Assembly: GCA_019426215.1 (NCBI GenBank)
Contig: CM033403.1
Coordinates: forward strand, 1,865,001 to 1,929,000
Source of the DNA: Buddleja alternifolia
Lineage: Eukaryota; Streptophyta; Magnoliopsida; Lamiales; Scrophulariaceae
Direction of reading: 5' to 3'
Length of the DNA: 64,000 nucleotides
Part shown: positions 21,577 to 32,751 of the stretch, one piece after another
Position numbering within the stretch: position 1 is the first letter of the stretch
How the letters are laid out: each line of letters begins with the position of its first letter
The notes under the pieces: model-generated
Database searches by the model: none
Told to the model about the DNA's origin: nothing
The model's input: the letters and a program-made list of their open reading frames with translations, nothing else
Program-made: the position numbers and the translations under genes

Positions 21577-23236
21577 TTAGCCAAGATCTTTAAGTCTACG
21601 TACGCTAATATTGTAGACTAGTTTTTCAAATGTTGCTGTGGGAAGTGCCTTTGTGAAAAAATCAGCAAGATTATGATTGGAACGGATTTGTTGAACAATG
21701 ATATCACCATTCTTCTGAAGATCATGAGTGAAAAAGAACTTTGGTGAAATATGCTTTGTTCTATCTCCTTTAATGTACCATTCTTTCAATTGTGCGATAC
21801 ATGCAGAATTATCTTCATATAAGATCGTCAGGATCATTTTTCTAGAAGATAAACCACAAGTCCCTCGAATGTTTTGAATCATGGATCTTAACCAAACGCA
21901 TTCTCGACTTGCCTCGTGAATAGCCAAAATTTCTGCATGATTAGATGATGTGGCCGATATAGTTTGTTTCATAGATCGCCATGAAATGGCTGTGCCACCA
22001 CATGTAAATAAATAGCCTGTTTGTGAACAACCATTATGAGGATCAGACATATATCCAACATCTGCATATCCAATCAATTTGGACTTGGGTACATTTGAAT
22101 AAAACAAACCCATATGGATTGTTCCTCTAAAGTAGCGAAGTACCTGCTTAACCTCATTTCAATGCCTTCGTGTAGGAGAAGAACTATATCTGTTAATAGA
22201 TTAACAGCGAATGCTATATCAGGTCGAGCATGACAAGCAGGATACATTAGTGCACCGATTGCACTTAGATATGATACTTCAGGACCAAGTAGTTCTTCAT
22301 CATCTCGAGGTCGAAAAGGATCAAAGTTCACATCTAGTGACCTTACGACCATCGGGGGTGCTCAATGGATGTGATTTATCCATGTAGAATCGCTTTAGCA
22401 CCTTTGATACATAAGCGTCTTGATATACAAAAATTTCGTTCTTTAAATATTCAATTCGCAACCTAAGACAAAATTTTGTTCTTCCAAGATCTTTCATCTC
22501 AAATTCTTTCTTTAAGCAGTTAACAGTTTTTGGAATCTCTTCAGGAGTTCCAACGATATTTAAATCGTTAACATAAACTGTAATTATAACAAACTCATTT
22601 TCAGATCTTTTCATGAAAATACAAGGACAAATTTGATCATTCTTATATCCTTCCTTCAACAAATATTCACTGAGACGATTATACCACATTTGTCTAGATT
22701 GTTTCAGTCCATACAAGGACTTATTTAATTTAATTGAATAATGTTCTCAACAACTTGAATTATATGCTTCAAGTATATTAAATCCTTCAAAAATTTTCAT
22801 ATATATATATATATATATCATTATCAAGCAAGCCATACAAATAGGCTGTAACAACATTCATTAGACGCAAATCCAATTTTCCGTGCACTGTCAGACTTAT
22901 TATATAACGAAAAGTAGTTGCATCCACCACAGGAGAATAAGTCTCCTCATAATCTATGCCAGGTCGTTGCGAAAACCCTTGGGCAACAAGACGTGCCTTA
23001 TATCTTAAAATTTCACTTTTCTCATTTCGTTTTCGTACAAATACCCATTTGTATCCTACTGGCTTTACATCTTCAGGTGTACGGACTACATGTTCAAAAA
23101 CTTTTCATTTTGTAAGCGAGTTTAACTCTGCCCTAATTGCGTCTTTCCATTTTGGCCAATTATTTATTTGTCGACATTCATTAACAGACTTTGGTTCTTG
23201 ATCCTCATTATCATTCATCATATTTAGTGCTACATT
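21577..23236 (-). pseudogene. Copia F reverse transcriptase and RNase H, broken
   Basis: About 23050-22720 reads the RT start (VAQGFSQRPGIDYEETYSPVVD then LRLMNVVTAYLYG). 22716-22321 gives MYGLKQSRQMWYNRL and the active site as YVND, in which the first catalytic Asp of YVDD is Asn. 22352-22074 and 22113-21577 carry RNase H with ADVGYMSDPH, SSNHAEILAIHEASRECVWL, EDNSACI and RTKHISPKFFF. The codons for the conserved DNDIYMKI segment have become an (AT)n run at 22801-22818, about 10 bases longer than expected, which shifts the frame. Further stops separate the pieces, so no activity is expected. Confidence 0.88.
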
Positions 23237-24723
23237 TTATGCAAATTTATCGTCAACGTTGACTTTATTTCGACTCCATTGTATCCCGCTCATAACATAA
23301 TCAATTGAGATCTCATTATTTTCACAATTTTCAGGTACATGAGGTTCTTCTTGAACCAAAATATTAGTTATGAATGGGGACTCTTCTGGAGTTATTTTAT
23401 CCTCACTTAGACCATCTTGATTATTAACTCCTTTTCTTTTTCGAGGATGACTATATTTGGAACCGATAGGTCTACCACGCTTCAGGCGTGCAGTAGACTC
23501 ATTACTTTGACCTTCAAGGACAACAATTCTTATTGGAGCATTAACAACTGGTACATGTGACTTAGTCACTTTCTTTAGGTCAGTAAATGCGCCTGCCAGT
23601 TGGTTAGCTAAACCTTACAAGTGAATTATCTTTTGAACTTCCAGTTCACTTTGTTTTGTCCGAGGATCAAGATGAGATAAAAATAATTTATTCCAACTAA
23701 TTTTCTTTTCCAGCTGCTTATTTTCTCCCCCTAATGTTGGGAAATCTGATTCATCAAAATGACAATCAGCAAATCAGCCGTAAATAAATCTCCAATCAAT
23801 GGCTCTAGATACTTTATTATCGATGGAGACTAGAATCCAACATATATTCCCAATTTCCTTTGAGGACCCATCTTAGTGCGTTGTGGTGGAGCAATTTGAA
23901 CATATATCACACATCTAAAAATTCTTAGATGGAAAATATTTGGTTCTTGACCAAAAACCAAGTGTAATGGGGAGAACTTATGATAACTTGTTGGCCTTAT
24001 GCGAATAAGTGCTGCTGCATGCAAAATAGCATGTCCCCAACAAGAAATAGGAAGTTTTTATCTCATAAGTAAAGGTCTTGCAATTAACTGAAGACGCTTA
24101 ATAAACGATTCTGCTAGACCATTTTGTGTATGAACATGAGCTACAGGATGTTCAACATCAATTCCAATAGACATACAATAGTCATTGAACGTTTTGGAAG
24201 TAAATTCACCCACATTATCAAGGCGTATCTTCTTAATTGGATAATCAGGAAAATGTGCTTGTGGTTTAATCAATTGAGCAAACAATCTCGCAAGCGCTAG
24301 GTTACGAGTTGATAACAAAGATACATGTGACCATCTTGTTGATGCATCAATTAGAACCATAAAATATCTAAATGGTCCACACGACGGGTGTATTGGTCCA
24401 CAAATATTGCCTTGAATACGTTCCAAAAATGTAAGAGATTCACTTCCTACTTTTGTTGTTGATGGTCGAATAATCAACTTTCCTTGTGAACAAGCAACAC
24501 ATGAAAAATTATTCGATTGAAGAATCTACTGGCTCTTCAATGGATGACCATATGAATTCTCAATTATCTTTCCCATCATAATTGATCTGGGATGACCCAA
24601 CCGGTCATGCCAAATAACAAACTTATTTTGATATGCAAACTTCTGGTTTACGATAACATGTGTTTCAATAGTAGATAAATGTGTGTAGTACAAACCGGAG
24701 GAAAATGCAAGCAACTTTTCCAA
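23237..24723 (-). pseudogene. Copia F integrase and linker, broken
   Basis: 24723-24526 is the GAG-pre-integrase segment with HDRLGHP. 24477-24058 is the integrase core with VLIDASTRW, KKIRLDNVGEF and HTQNGLAES supplying the D, D and E positions. 24024-23830 continues with the SPLHLVFGQEPNI segment. 23569-23237 is the hydrophilic linker to the reverse transcriptase (RLKRGRPIGSKYSHPRKRK). Each piece ends in a stop or shift. Confidence 0.87.
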
Positions 24724-25800
24724 TATTCATTTGTTAACAAATATTGTATTAGTGATGTAAAGATACTCAATATTGCCATCACTTGTTGTCTCAATATGAT
24801 ATCCATTTCGGAGGATATCTTTGAAGCTTATTAAATTTCTTTGAGACTTGGCAGAATATAATGCTTCATTAATATAAAATTGCGTTCCTCCGTGTAACAA
24901 TATTTTAGCTATGCCGGAGCCTTAACTTTGTACTACCAGATATAGTACTAACATTGGTTTCTTGCATTACTAAATAAGAGAAGTAGTTTTTTTATTCTTG
25001 AGGATGGTGTGAGTTGTTGCACTATCAACGAGACACATATCTTTATTATTAATGTTGCTACCGATCGAGTAAATACTGATTCTTTAAAACAAATATTCTT
25101 TAAAATGATAAATGACAATTTTATAAATAAATACTTCATTGATCAAAACAACACATTTTAATATTTATTTTAAAAACCTCTAAAAATAAGATTTATAAAA
25201 TTGATTATGAACACTTCTACCTATATTCAGTGATCAATTTTTCTATCAAGATCAGTAAAAAAATTAGCAACATCTAAATGAATGTCATGGACATGATCAG
25301 AATCGCCTTCTTCAAAAGGAAAGTTTCTTTCTATTTTCTTTCTTTTACTTTTTAGCGATTCTTGGTAAAGGTCAACAAGATGCTTTGGTGTACGACATGT
25401 ACATGACCAATGACCTTTATCGCCACAATGATAGCAAAAATTCTCCACAGATTTGCTATTTTGCCCGCCTTCATTTTTCTCTGCAATAATTTTTCACTTC
25501 TGGTGGAAAGATGTGCTCTTAAAATAACTACCACGATGTCCATGACCATATCCACGTCCACGACCTCCATTTTGTTCATGATTAAAATGATTATGTATTG
25601 CTACATTCACTTCAGGGAATGGAGGAGAACTATTATGTGTTGCTATATTCACTTCAGGGAATGAAGAAGAACCAATTGGACGAGGCTCGTGATTTTTGAT
25701 TTTATCTTAATTAGATGCTTTGTTTCCTTCTTTGGATTTGTCTTCAAGACCATTTGCATCTAAATGAATTTTAACATCTAATACAAAAGATAAATATTTA
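24724..25800 (-). pseudogene. Copia F gag end and protease region, broken
   Basis: At 25448-25227 the minus strand gives the CCHC knuckle CYHCGDKGHWSCTC followed by RTPKHLVDLYQESLK, typical of one plant Copia gag family. 24724-25220 corresponds to the protease segment but is too decayed to show the catalytic Asp triad. A 60-bp phrase around TATGTGTTGCTA(C/T)ATTCAC is repeated near 25590-25660. Confidence 0.78.
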
Positions 25801-26547
25801 TTTCCCGGCCCGTAATGTCAAGAGCCACAAATTTAAATGTTTTCAAGATTCCTCATCAGAGTATAAAAACGGTTAGAGATCAATCAATTGCATAAAACCG
25901 AGTGTGCTCAAATAAATATGGATGAGCACCAACTTACATATGAATCAAAATACGCCATAAAATAATAATTGAATTGGCAGATGCAAAGTGTTATATTACT
26001 CAGCAATCGACTCCTTCCCTAGGAGCATGTTTTTATGGAAAGAGCATCAAAGCTCTCTTTTGACCACTAGGAAGTAAATTAACAGCACAGATACATTGGA
26101 GGGACGAAATATTGCTGTAAAGTTGATCATATTTGATGTTTATGAACTCCATTAGATACTATACTAAAAAAGTATGATGTGCTTAATTTTTATATCCCCC
26201 TCTAGATTCAGTTATATCAAATGGTTTCTTTCATTTTCTTCAATTGAAGTAATACAATAACACAGTGCAACCTTGAACTCTTTTTGATTCCTTCATCTTT
26301 GTATTATAGTTTATAACATGTATTAACCTTTTTCCTTGGACATATTGTTAGTTAATATAATGTCAATGCAAATTACTCACCTTAATTAGCAGAATTAATA
26401 TTAGGCAACAACCACTTCTTTAATGATTTATACACCACCTCCGAATTATTTGATAATTTTGTTCTCAAAGTTGTGGCTTGTGGCATGCATGTAACACTCC
26501 CTTCTTTTGACAACGTGAAATGACTAATAACTTGAGACAAATCGTGC
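25801..26547 (-). other. Degenerate gag / leader of Copia F
   Basis: AT-rich with stops in all frames. From position it should hold the N-terminal gag and untranslated leader, but I cannot trace a protein. Confidence 0.5.
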
Positions 26548-26799
26548 TGATAACCCCAAAATATTATAAAGTTGAGAGAAAATAAAATGAGAGAATGAGA
26601 GAATTCTTTTATTGATATTTTTGTGTGTGTTTATAATACAATGTCATAGCCTATTTATAGGCACAAAATAAGAATTTCAAAGGTTTATTACCTAAAGATA
26701 GGAGTAAATTATATTTATTCATATTAATGATGAAAAATGAGAAGACATGAATATGAAGATGTTTTGGGAGCTGTATGAACATTCAAAAATAATTATTCA
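26548..26799 (-). repeat. 5' LTR of Copia F
   Basis: Begins TGATAACCCC and ends ATTATTCA. It contains TAGCCTATTTATAGGCAC, a plausible TATA region (TATAAATAG) on the minus strand, which is the element's sense strand. Confidence 0.82.
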
Positions 26800-26879
26800 T
26801 AAAAGAGAGCATATTATTTATTGTTGAAGAAACTCTCTCACACACACACACCAACACACACATCCAAATCCCGCTTGAT

Positions 26880-28202
26880 CTAAGTGGTTAACAATTTGAT
26901 ATCTTCATCTTGCTGGAAATGAGACATGTAAATGTGGTTCAAATGCACCCATGCCTCAATCCCATCACCCTCTTTATTCCCCATTAGTACCGTAAGTTTC
27001 TCCGCCGGCATTGTCCCGATTCCGGTCCAAACAGGTTTTCCCCAACCAAAATCAGCTTCTTCATAAAACCCAAACTTACTCCAATCACTAAACCACAAAA
27101 CATTCATCTCACCACTTCCTATTTTTTCAAACGCATCTATTACAGGATCTATCAGAATTGATGGCAATGATGACGATGATGAAATCTCATGACAACCCGC
27201 GATGGTTTTATCGATGGCATCACCTATTAGATAAACCAAATCTTCAAATCCCAATAATTTTTCTTTCTCTTTACTACTAGTTGTGGCCACTGCCTGTGCC
27301 ACCAAATTCCCACAACAATGCTTAGACAGAGCTTTTATTGATGTTCTTTCCCTTATGTTAACTGCTTGTGCCACAAGGCAAGGTCTAGATCGCCCCTGGA
27401 CCGTTCGATCTACACCAATTAGAGCCTTGGCTATAAGAGCACACACTAAACGCACCCTTGAGGCCCGACCACCTCGGAACTTGGCTCTCAGATTCGTTAT
27501 TGCATCCTTGTTAAATAAAAACTTCTTCACAACAATCATCGGATCTGGAGATCTGGACGGTTCAGGATCAAGATCATCATCAGGGAAATTCATACACGGA
27601 AAGAATGAGGGAGTGTCGAAACTCGGGTTGATTAATATCTTGAGCCCGGATGGATGGTTGGCGTTAGCCCAAGCGGAAATGAACGTTCCGATTGAAGATG
27701 CATCTACGATTTTGTGGGATACGCTGATGCTCATTACAATCCCACCGCAGTTGAATTTTGTTAATTGAATGGATAGAAGTGGATCTGTGACTTTGTTGGC
27801 TTGGTAGGATTGACGTGGGAGGATGAGATTATTAATATGATCCTCGGGCTTCCTTTTAATTAGCTCGAGCAACTCCACATCGTCGTCTTCATCATCATCG
27901 TCATCATCAACAACTTGTGCTTGTACGAATTCAGCACCTTCGTCATTACAGTCAACAACGAGATCCTTTTTTATGTATCTTCCAGCAAGAGGGTAGAATT
28001 GGGGTAATATTTTGGACAATGATACTTCCAAGTTATTGATGATGTGATCGGAATGGAAATCAAATTGGGAATAGAAGAGAGTGGCAGCGACATTCATTGA
28101 CGGGCTAAGCTCATCTGTAAATGATATTTTGTAGATTTTGAGGGTTTGGGGAGTTGGTGTACATGGCTTTATCAGTTTCCTACTACCTACCTTCACCTTC
28201 AT
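26880..28202 (-). CDS. BAHD-family acyl-CoA-dependent acyltransferase, vinorine synthase-like clade
   Basis: A 440-aa intact frame, the usual length for BAHD enzymes, which transfer an acyl group from a CoA thioester to an alcohol or amine of a specialised metabolite in the cytosol. The catalytic motif HxxxD is present as H163-KIV-D167 (ISVSHKIVDASS) and the structural DFGWG motif at residues 384-388. The N-terminus (KLIKPCTPTP) and SHKIVDA(S) with TFISAWA suit the clade with vinorine synthase and related alkaloid or terpenoid O-acetyltransferases; the substrate cannot be read from sequence. An acidic run at residues 99-108 (nine Asp, one Glu) sits in a normally variable loop. No intron interrupts it. 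A TATA box lies about 50 bases upstream. This is the only clear host gene in the window, hemmed in by Copia F on its 3' side and a SINE 130 bp upstream of its start. Confidence 0.93.
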   Translation of the reverse strand: MKVKVGSRKLIKPCTPTPQTLKIYKISFTDELSPSMNVAATLFYSQFDFHSDHIINNLEVSLSKILPQFYPLAGRYIKKDLVVDCNDEGAEFVQAQVVDDDDDDEDDDVELLELIKRKPEDHINNLILPRQSYQANKVTDPLLSIQLTKFNCGGIVMSISVSHKIVDASSIGTFISAWANANHPSGLKILINPSFDTPSFFPCMNFPDDDLDPEPSRSPDPMIVVKKFLFNKDAITNLRAKFRGGRASRVRLVCALIAKALIGVDRTVQGRSRPCLVAQAVNIRERTSIKALSKHCCGNLVAQAVATTSSKEKEKLLGFEDLVYLIGDAIDKTIAGCHEISSSSSLPSILIDPVIDAFEKIGSGEMNVLWFSDWSKFGFYEEADFGWGKPVWTGIGTMPAEKLTVLMGNKEGDGIEAWVHLNHIYMSHFQQDEDIKLLTT

Positions 28203-28250
28203 GCTGTTCTCAAATGTTTTGTTGGATAAATCAACACCTCCTTATTGCAT

Positions 28251-28259
28251 CATTTTATA
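28251..28259 (-). promoter_or_regulatory. TATA box of the BAHD gene
   Basis: The minus strand reads CTATAAAATG with the box about 50 bases upstream of the ATG (28200-28202). That predicts a transcription start near 28225 and a short leader of about 20-25 bases. Confidence 0.6.
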
Positions 28260-28335
28260 GTATTTCCAACTTAATTCCCTGACTACCAAACTTATGAAAA
28301 TTATTTGGTGCGGTGCTGATGTGCCGTAATATACA

Positions 28336-28517
28336 ACCCAGGAGGTGTGGTGGAGTGGAAAAGACTCCTTATCCATTAATCAAGTGGCGAGGGTTCGATC
28401 CTCGATCTTGAGAATGGAGAGCTATTGAAAACTCTTGGTCAGCTGTCCAACCCTTCGAGGTGCCTCCAATCAGCGAGGGGATTAGTTACTGCGGTCGACG
28501 GTAGAAAATCAAAAAAA
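28336..28517 (+). mobile_element. tRNA-derived SINE with 9-bp target duplication
   Basis: A 182-bp insert flanked by TAATATACA at 28327-28335 and 28518-28526. It carries a polymerase III A box (TGGTGGAGTGG, 28348-28358) and B box (GGTTCGATCCT, 28392-28402) at tRNA-like spacing, followed by a tRNA-unrelated body and an A-rich end. No cloverleaf with a paired acceptor stem is evident, so it is a SINE rather than a tRNA gene. It lies about 130 bp upstream of the BAHD start codon. Confidence 0.9.
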
Positions 28518-28526
28518 TAATATACA

Positions 28527-28999
28527 CTACTTGGCGCTCAACACCTGGTGCACCAAAAAATTAATGCCACCATAGATGTAATATTATTATTAAAATGTTA
28601 AAATGTCTCAGAAAATTTATTATCAAGCAAAATACGAGTAACCTAGACATAATAATATCAATAGCAGAAGTAATAGTAGTTATATTAATAAATACTAATG
28701 ACCGTGGCACGCAGTCCCGTTCACATTAAAATAATTTTGAAGTAAAACAAATTGTTGAATATTTAGTAAGTCCAACGCATAGTTACAATTTAATTCTTTA
28801 TAATTTTAGATAAGTAATTACAATTTAAGTCACATTTATATTAGAAAGTCCTATAAGTGAAATGTTAGGCATCCAGTTTCATTTCATGGTCAAACTGAGC
28901 AATTATTAATGTGGTTAGTATCATAATATCATTTGCTACACATTATGCAGTTAAATTATTATTTTAAAAATTCACTATTACAACAATAATAGTCCGCTT
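28527..28999. other. AT-rich intergenic DNA
   Basis: Nothing recognised in this stretch of about 470 bp; stops are frequent in all frames. Confidence 0.6.
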
Positions 29000-30198
29000 T
29001 AATTCAATTACATATATAATCTAATAATTAAATATGTATATGATTAAATTAATATTTAATCTAATTAATTAATTAATCCAAATAATTGACTAATCAAATA
29101 ATGAATTTAATTTGTTGTTTAATCTAATAAAAAAATTAATTAAATTTATTTGTCCATCCAATGACTAATTACCAAAATGCTCTCCAAATACAAAAGGTGA
29201 TTTCTCACTTACTCCTTATAGCATGATTCTCTTTATTCGTCTTGATTGTCAATGAGAGTATATCAAAGGATGTTAGTGATACCTAGCCAGCTCTGTGGCC
29301 CTACGTCGGTTCCCAATCAAGTACGAAAGGACTACATCATTATGAACCTCTTGGTTTATAATTTCCATGAGTATAAACCCTTCACTGATGCATCCCGGTC
29401 GAGTGAGAGTCATGAAGTATATCAAACTTACATAACTTGATGCTATGCTATAAATTATAGCAGCATGAAATGACCAAACTACCCTCTATGTCCCACACGC
29501 GTTAGTTTACTTGCTTTGCAAAAGTCTTTTATTTCAGTTACCTATGATTGCATAGGACATCTTCTCATTTACTATCGAGACAGTAAATCTCATCTTGTCA
29601 ATAATTTCGCAACTGCTATTTGCCTATTAGGATAGAACTTCGGAGTTGGCCCCACCAAAGGATGAATTGGACCTATCTACTCTAGCAACAAATCCAATAT
29701 CACAATTTCGTGACCATGACTCCTCAGGTCAAACGTTAACGCATATTATCTTAACCAACAATCAAATCATTGACAGTCACTTAGTAAAACCCACATGATT
29801 GGATTGTTACGAGCCGTGTTCGAATACACTGATCCCACTGATGTATCTATGACAAAAACTCCCACTATCCCATGGTGTTCGATTTACACTCCTTTTCAGA
29901 ACATGTGTCATACAAGTTCATATGGATCTTAATGCCCAATCAAGATCCTCTAATTTGCAAATCCTTATTGATCATCTAAGTACCAAACCCTTCCAGTGCC
30001 TTTTTTCCTATCCCATAAAAAGTGGATGACTTGCCTTAAGACACTTCGACCATATGCTTGTTCAATACTTATAAATTCTATAAAGAATTATATGAGCAAA
30101 AGCAATGTCTTTTATTAATAGATAAAAGCACGTATAATACAATTCAGTGTCCTATTACAATCTAACTCCTCATTGGCATCGAGGGTACAATCCTATCA
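29000..30198 (-). repeat. Diverged fragment of an A-family LTR (A3)
   Basis: Runs parallel to the A1 LTR: the AT-rich (TTAATTAAT)-type part, then CTAGCCAGC...GTGGCCC(T)ACGTCG, GGTCGAGTGAGAGTCATG, TTACGAGCCGTGTTC and CATTGGCATCGAGGGTAC at the end near 30198. It is clearly older than A1, with many substitutions and indels. The outer part beyond the AT-rich zone is missing, and no internal region is attached on either side. Confidence 0.8.
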
Positions 30199-30312
30199 CT
30201 ACTGCTACAACGTTTTTGACATCTAGGTTGGATGTATATTTGGAGGAGAGTCTCTTGCTAAGTATGCAAAACTTCGATGCATTGAGTTGGTAGAAGACAA
30301 ATGGAGTGAAAT

Positions 30313-30484
30313 TAGGGGTGTAAGGTGAGTCGAGCTAGCTCGTGAACATGGTGAGATGGTTCGATTGGAGCTCGGCTTGAGCTTAAGCTATTTTGAGCTC
30401 GAGTTAAGTTTTTGGAGCTCGAGATTTCTCATGAGCGGAGCTCAAACTCATTTGCAGTTGTTCATAAGCTTGTGAACTAAAAGT
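30313..30484. mobile_element. Probable hAT-derived fragment rich in GAGCTCGAG
   Basis: Begins TAGGGGTGTAAGGTGAGTCG and continues with repeated GAGCTCGAG/GAGCTCG words ending near GCTTGTGAACT. Many plant hAT-type miniature elements start with TAGGGGTGT and contain such words; that is from memory. The opposite end is not clear. Confidence 0.4.
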
Positions 30485-30489
30485 ACTCA

Positions 30490-31974
30490 AATTTTATAAA
30501 AATAACACTTTAAATTTTATATGACTACGACGTGCACAACATAGCACACGGGGCCGGGCACATGGCCACATGACTGAACTGGGTCGTGTATTTTACACCA
30601 GCCCGCTGAAACAGATCATGGACCCAGGTTTGAAATTTGGGTCATGAATTGGGTCAAATTTTGTATTCGGATTTTGTGTAAGTTTAATTATCGGGGTGGG
30701 TCACAAGGATGGTGACCCAGAATAATTAAAATTAATCCCAATTGGAGAATTACTTAAATTTGACTTATTGATTAGTTTGAACTTAATTTAATTTTTCCAA
30801 ATGAACCATTGAATTGGTGATTTGGATTTAAATTAAAATGAGCCCAATAAAAATTAATAGCACGTTATTATTATTATTCTAGTTAATTAATTTTAGGCGT
30901 AATTAAATTAAATCCGTGTGTACCAAGAGGATTGTGACACGGGTTTGATGAAATCGAGCTCAAATAAGATTAATTGGAATAAAAATATCTAATTAAAATA
31001 CTTAATTATTTTCTTGGAGAATAATAATTAATTTTAGATTAAATATTATTTTTCTCAACTTGAAAAGACTTATATATTTGAATAAAGAAGATTAATTATT
31101 TTCTTGAAAGGTAAGTAATTAATTCTTTAATCAAATAACTTTTTTTTTCAAAATTAAGTGGCTTTAAATCATAGTAAAATTAGAATTCGGTATTTTATGT
31201 ATTTGTTTAGTTGAACTAAAATTATTTTAATTAAAGGTAGATTTACTTGATTTATAATTTTGTATATCTAAATCAACTAGCACGACTAGATAGATTTTAA
31301 TTGAAATATAGAATATATGAAATTGAAAATTTTATAAATGACCTTCTAGTTGGACTAAAATTATAAATAATCGACATAAGTATTTTAATAATGCAAGCAT
31401 GTATTAAGTGTTGCGACTATGTCTTATATGATGTTGACACCGATCATGGACTTCGGTTTTTATTCGATGTATCTTTCTTTTCTATGGGTTGTAAAGCAAG
31501 AATTGAGTGTATTTATTGCTTTATTTGAAATGATGTATAGGTTATATTAAAGCATTGTAATAGAATAGTTTTCAAGACTGGTGGAGATTTGGAGCCCATG
31601 AAGATTAGATAGATTTTCGTTTATGCCTTTTACTTTTGTGATGGCCTATTGGTTCAGGTTCTTTAGTAAAAGTCCATGATCGAGTGTTGTGGATTTAGTT
31701 ATTTATTTATTTTCATTTATATATTGATAGGCATGTTTATTAGTAGTAGAAATTATGTATGTTCAATATTATAATTTCACTATATAAATTGACGAATGTG
31801 CGAAGTGAGACCAATTCTTTGACAATCTCAATTCTCCCAAATCAATAATACCGACTTAGTAAAGAATGTGGGACATCCTCTCCCTCAACTAAACTTAATA
31901 AAATTAAAATTACGACCAATGTATAATGCTTCCCAGTTATGGGGGTTCTGCATTTGGAAATAGTTTGAAATTTT
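30490..31974. other. AT-rich stretch, possibly old LTR of Copia E
   Basis: 1.5 kb without coding potential. It lies before the leader of element E, where an LTR would be expected, but I find no clear terminus, primer site or partner copy. Confidence 0.4.
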
Positions 31975-32751
31975 GTTAAGTGCATGTGATGCCTTAGTCG
32001 AAGCGTATTTCACCCCAAAAATCTGTTAGGTTGCAAGGTGAAACTCAAATGTTAGATTAAAGGAGTTAGTGGGAACAAACTCGGATAGTTCACGAGCATA
32101 AAAATCGGTTCGATTGTGCCTTGGTGAACTATGGGGAAAGGTGTTGAATCATTTATTGGATAAATTGATGTAAAACATCACTTTCAATAATTAATGGGTC
32201 AGAAATCGGTTAGTTTGCAACCCATTTAATTATTTGAAGAACTCAATATCCACCGTGGAGTCGCTGCCAAAGATGACTCACGATTTCTACATGGGATTGT
32301 AAGATTCGAAAAATGCAGTGGCAGCCAAGATAAATTTTAAGGTCCTTAATTTTTCTTGGTTAATTCAATTACAAGTAATCTAATTAAATCTGATTTATTT
32401 CTGCAATTTTTTGTTTTTATCTCTCTCAAAAATGAGAAACCCACTTTCAATTATGCTCGAAAAGAACACCCTGAATGGACCCAATTATGTGGACTGTCTT
32501 AGAAATTTGAGGATAGTCCTCAATATGGAGTCTCTGGAGTACGTGTTGGACGCTGATATCTTGGCGGCACCTTCTAGAGCACGTGCTAGCAAGGAAGAAG
32601 TCCAAGCTTATGAAAAATGGGTTAAGGACGATGTTCGGGTTAGAGGACCCATGCTGGATCTATGATGAATGAACTTCAAAGGTTAAACGATAAGATGCCC
32701 ACTGCAAGAGCTATTCTAGCACACCTGGTTGAGCTCTATGGTGAACACAAT

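Larger units (their letters stand above)
21094..26799 (-). mobile_element. Decayed Copia retrotransposon F
   Basis: Short LTRs of about 250-265 bp (21094-21358 and 26548-26799) share ATAACCCCAAAATATTAT, GGGAG(T/C)TGTATG and AATAATTATTCA. Between them a Copia polyprotein can be followed on the minus strand in the order gag knuckle, integrase, reverse transcriptase, RNase H. At the left LTR the minus strand shows a purine tract (CCAAGGAGGAGTTTAA). At the right LTR I see no standard initiator-Met primer site. Flanking bases do not give a clean 5-bp duplication. The element ends 80 bp before the stop codon of the BAHD gene. Confidence 0.85.

Noticed and set aside
27283..27768. 161-codon plus-strand frame
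   Set aside because: Exact antisense of the BAHD coding region; no family resemblance.
28348..28402. tRNA-like boxes A and B
   Set aside because: The surrounding sequence does not fold into a cloverleaf with acceptor stem, and it lies inside a 182-bp unit with target duplication, so it is a SINE.
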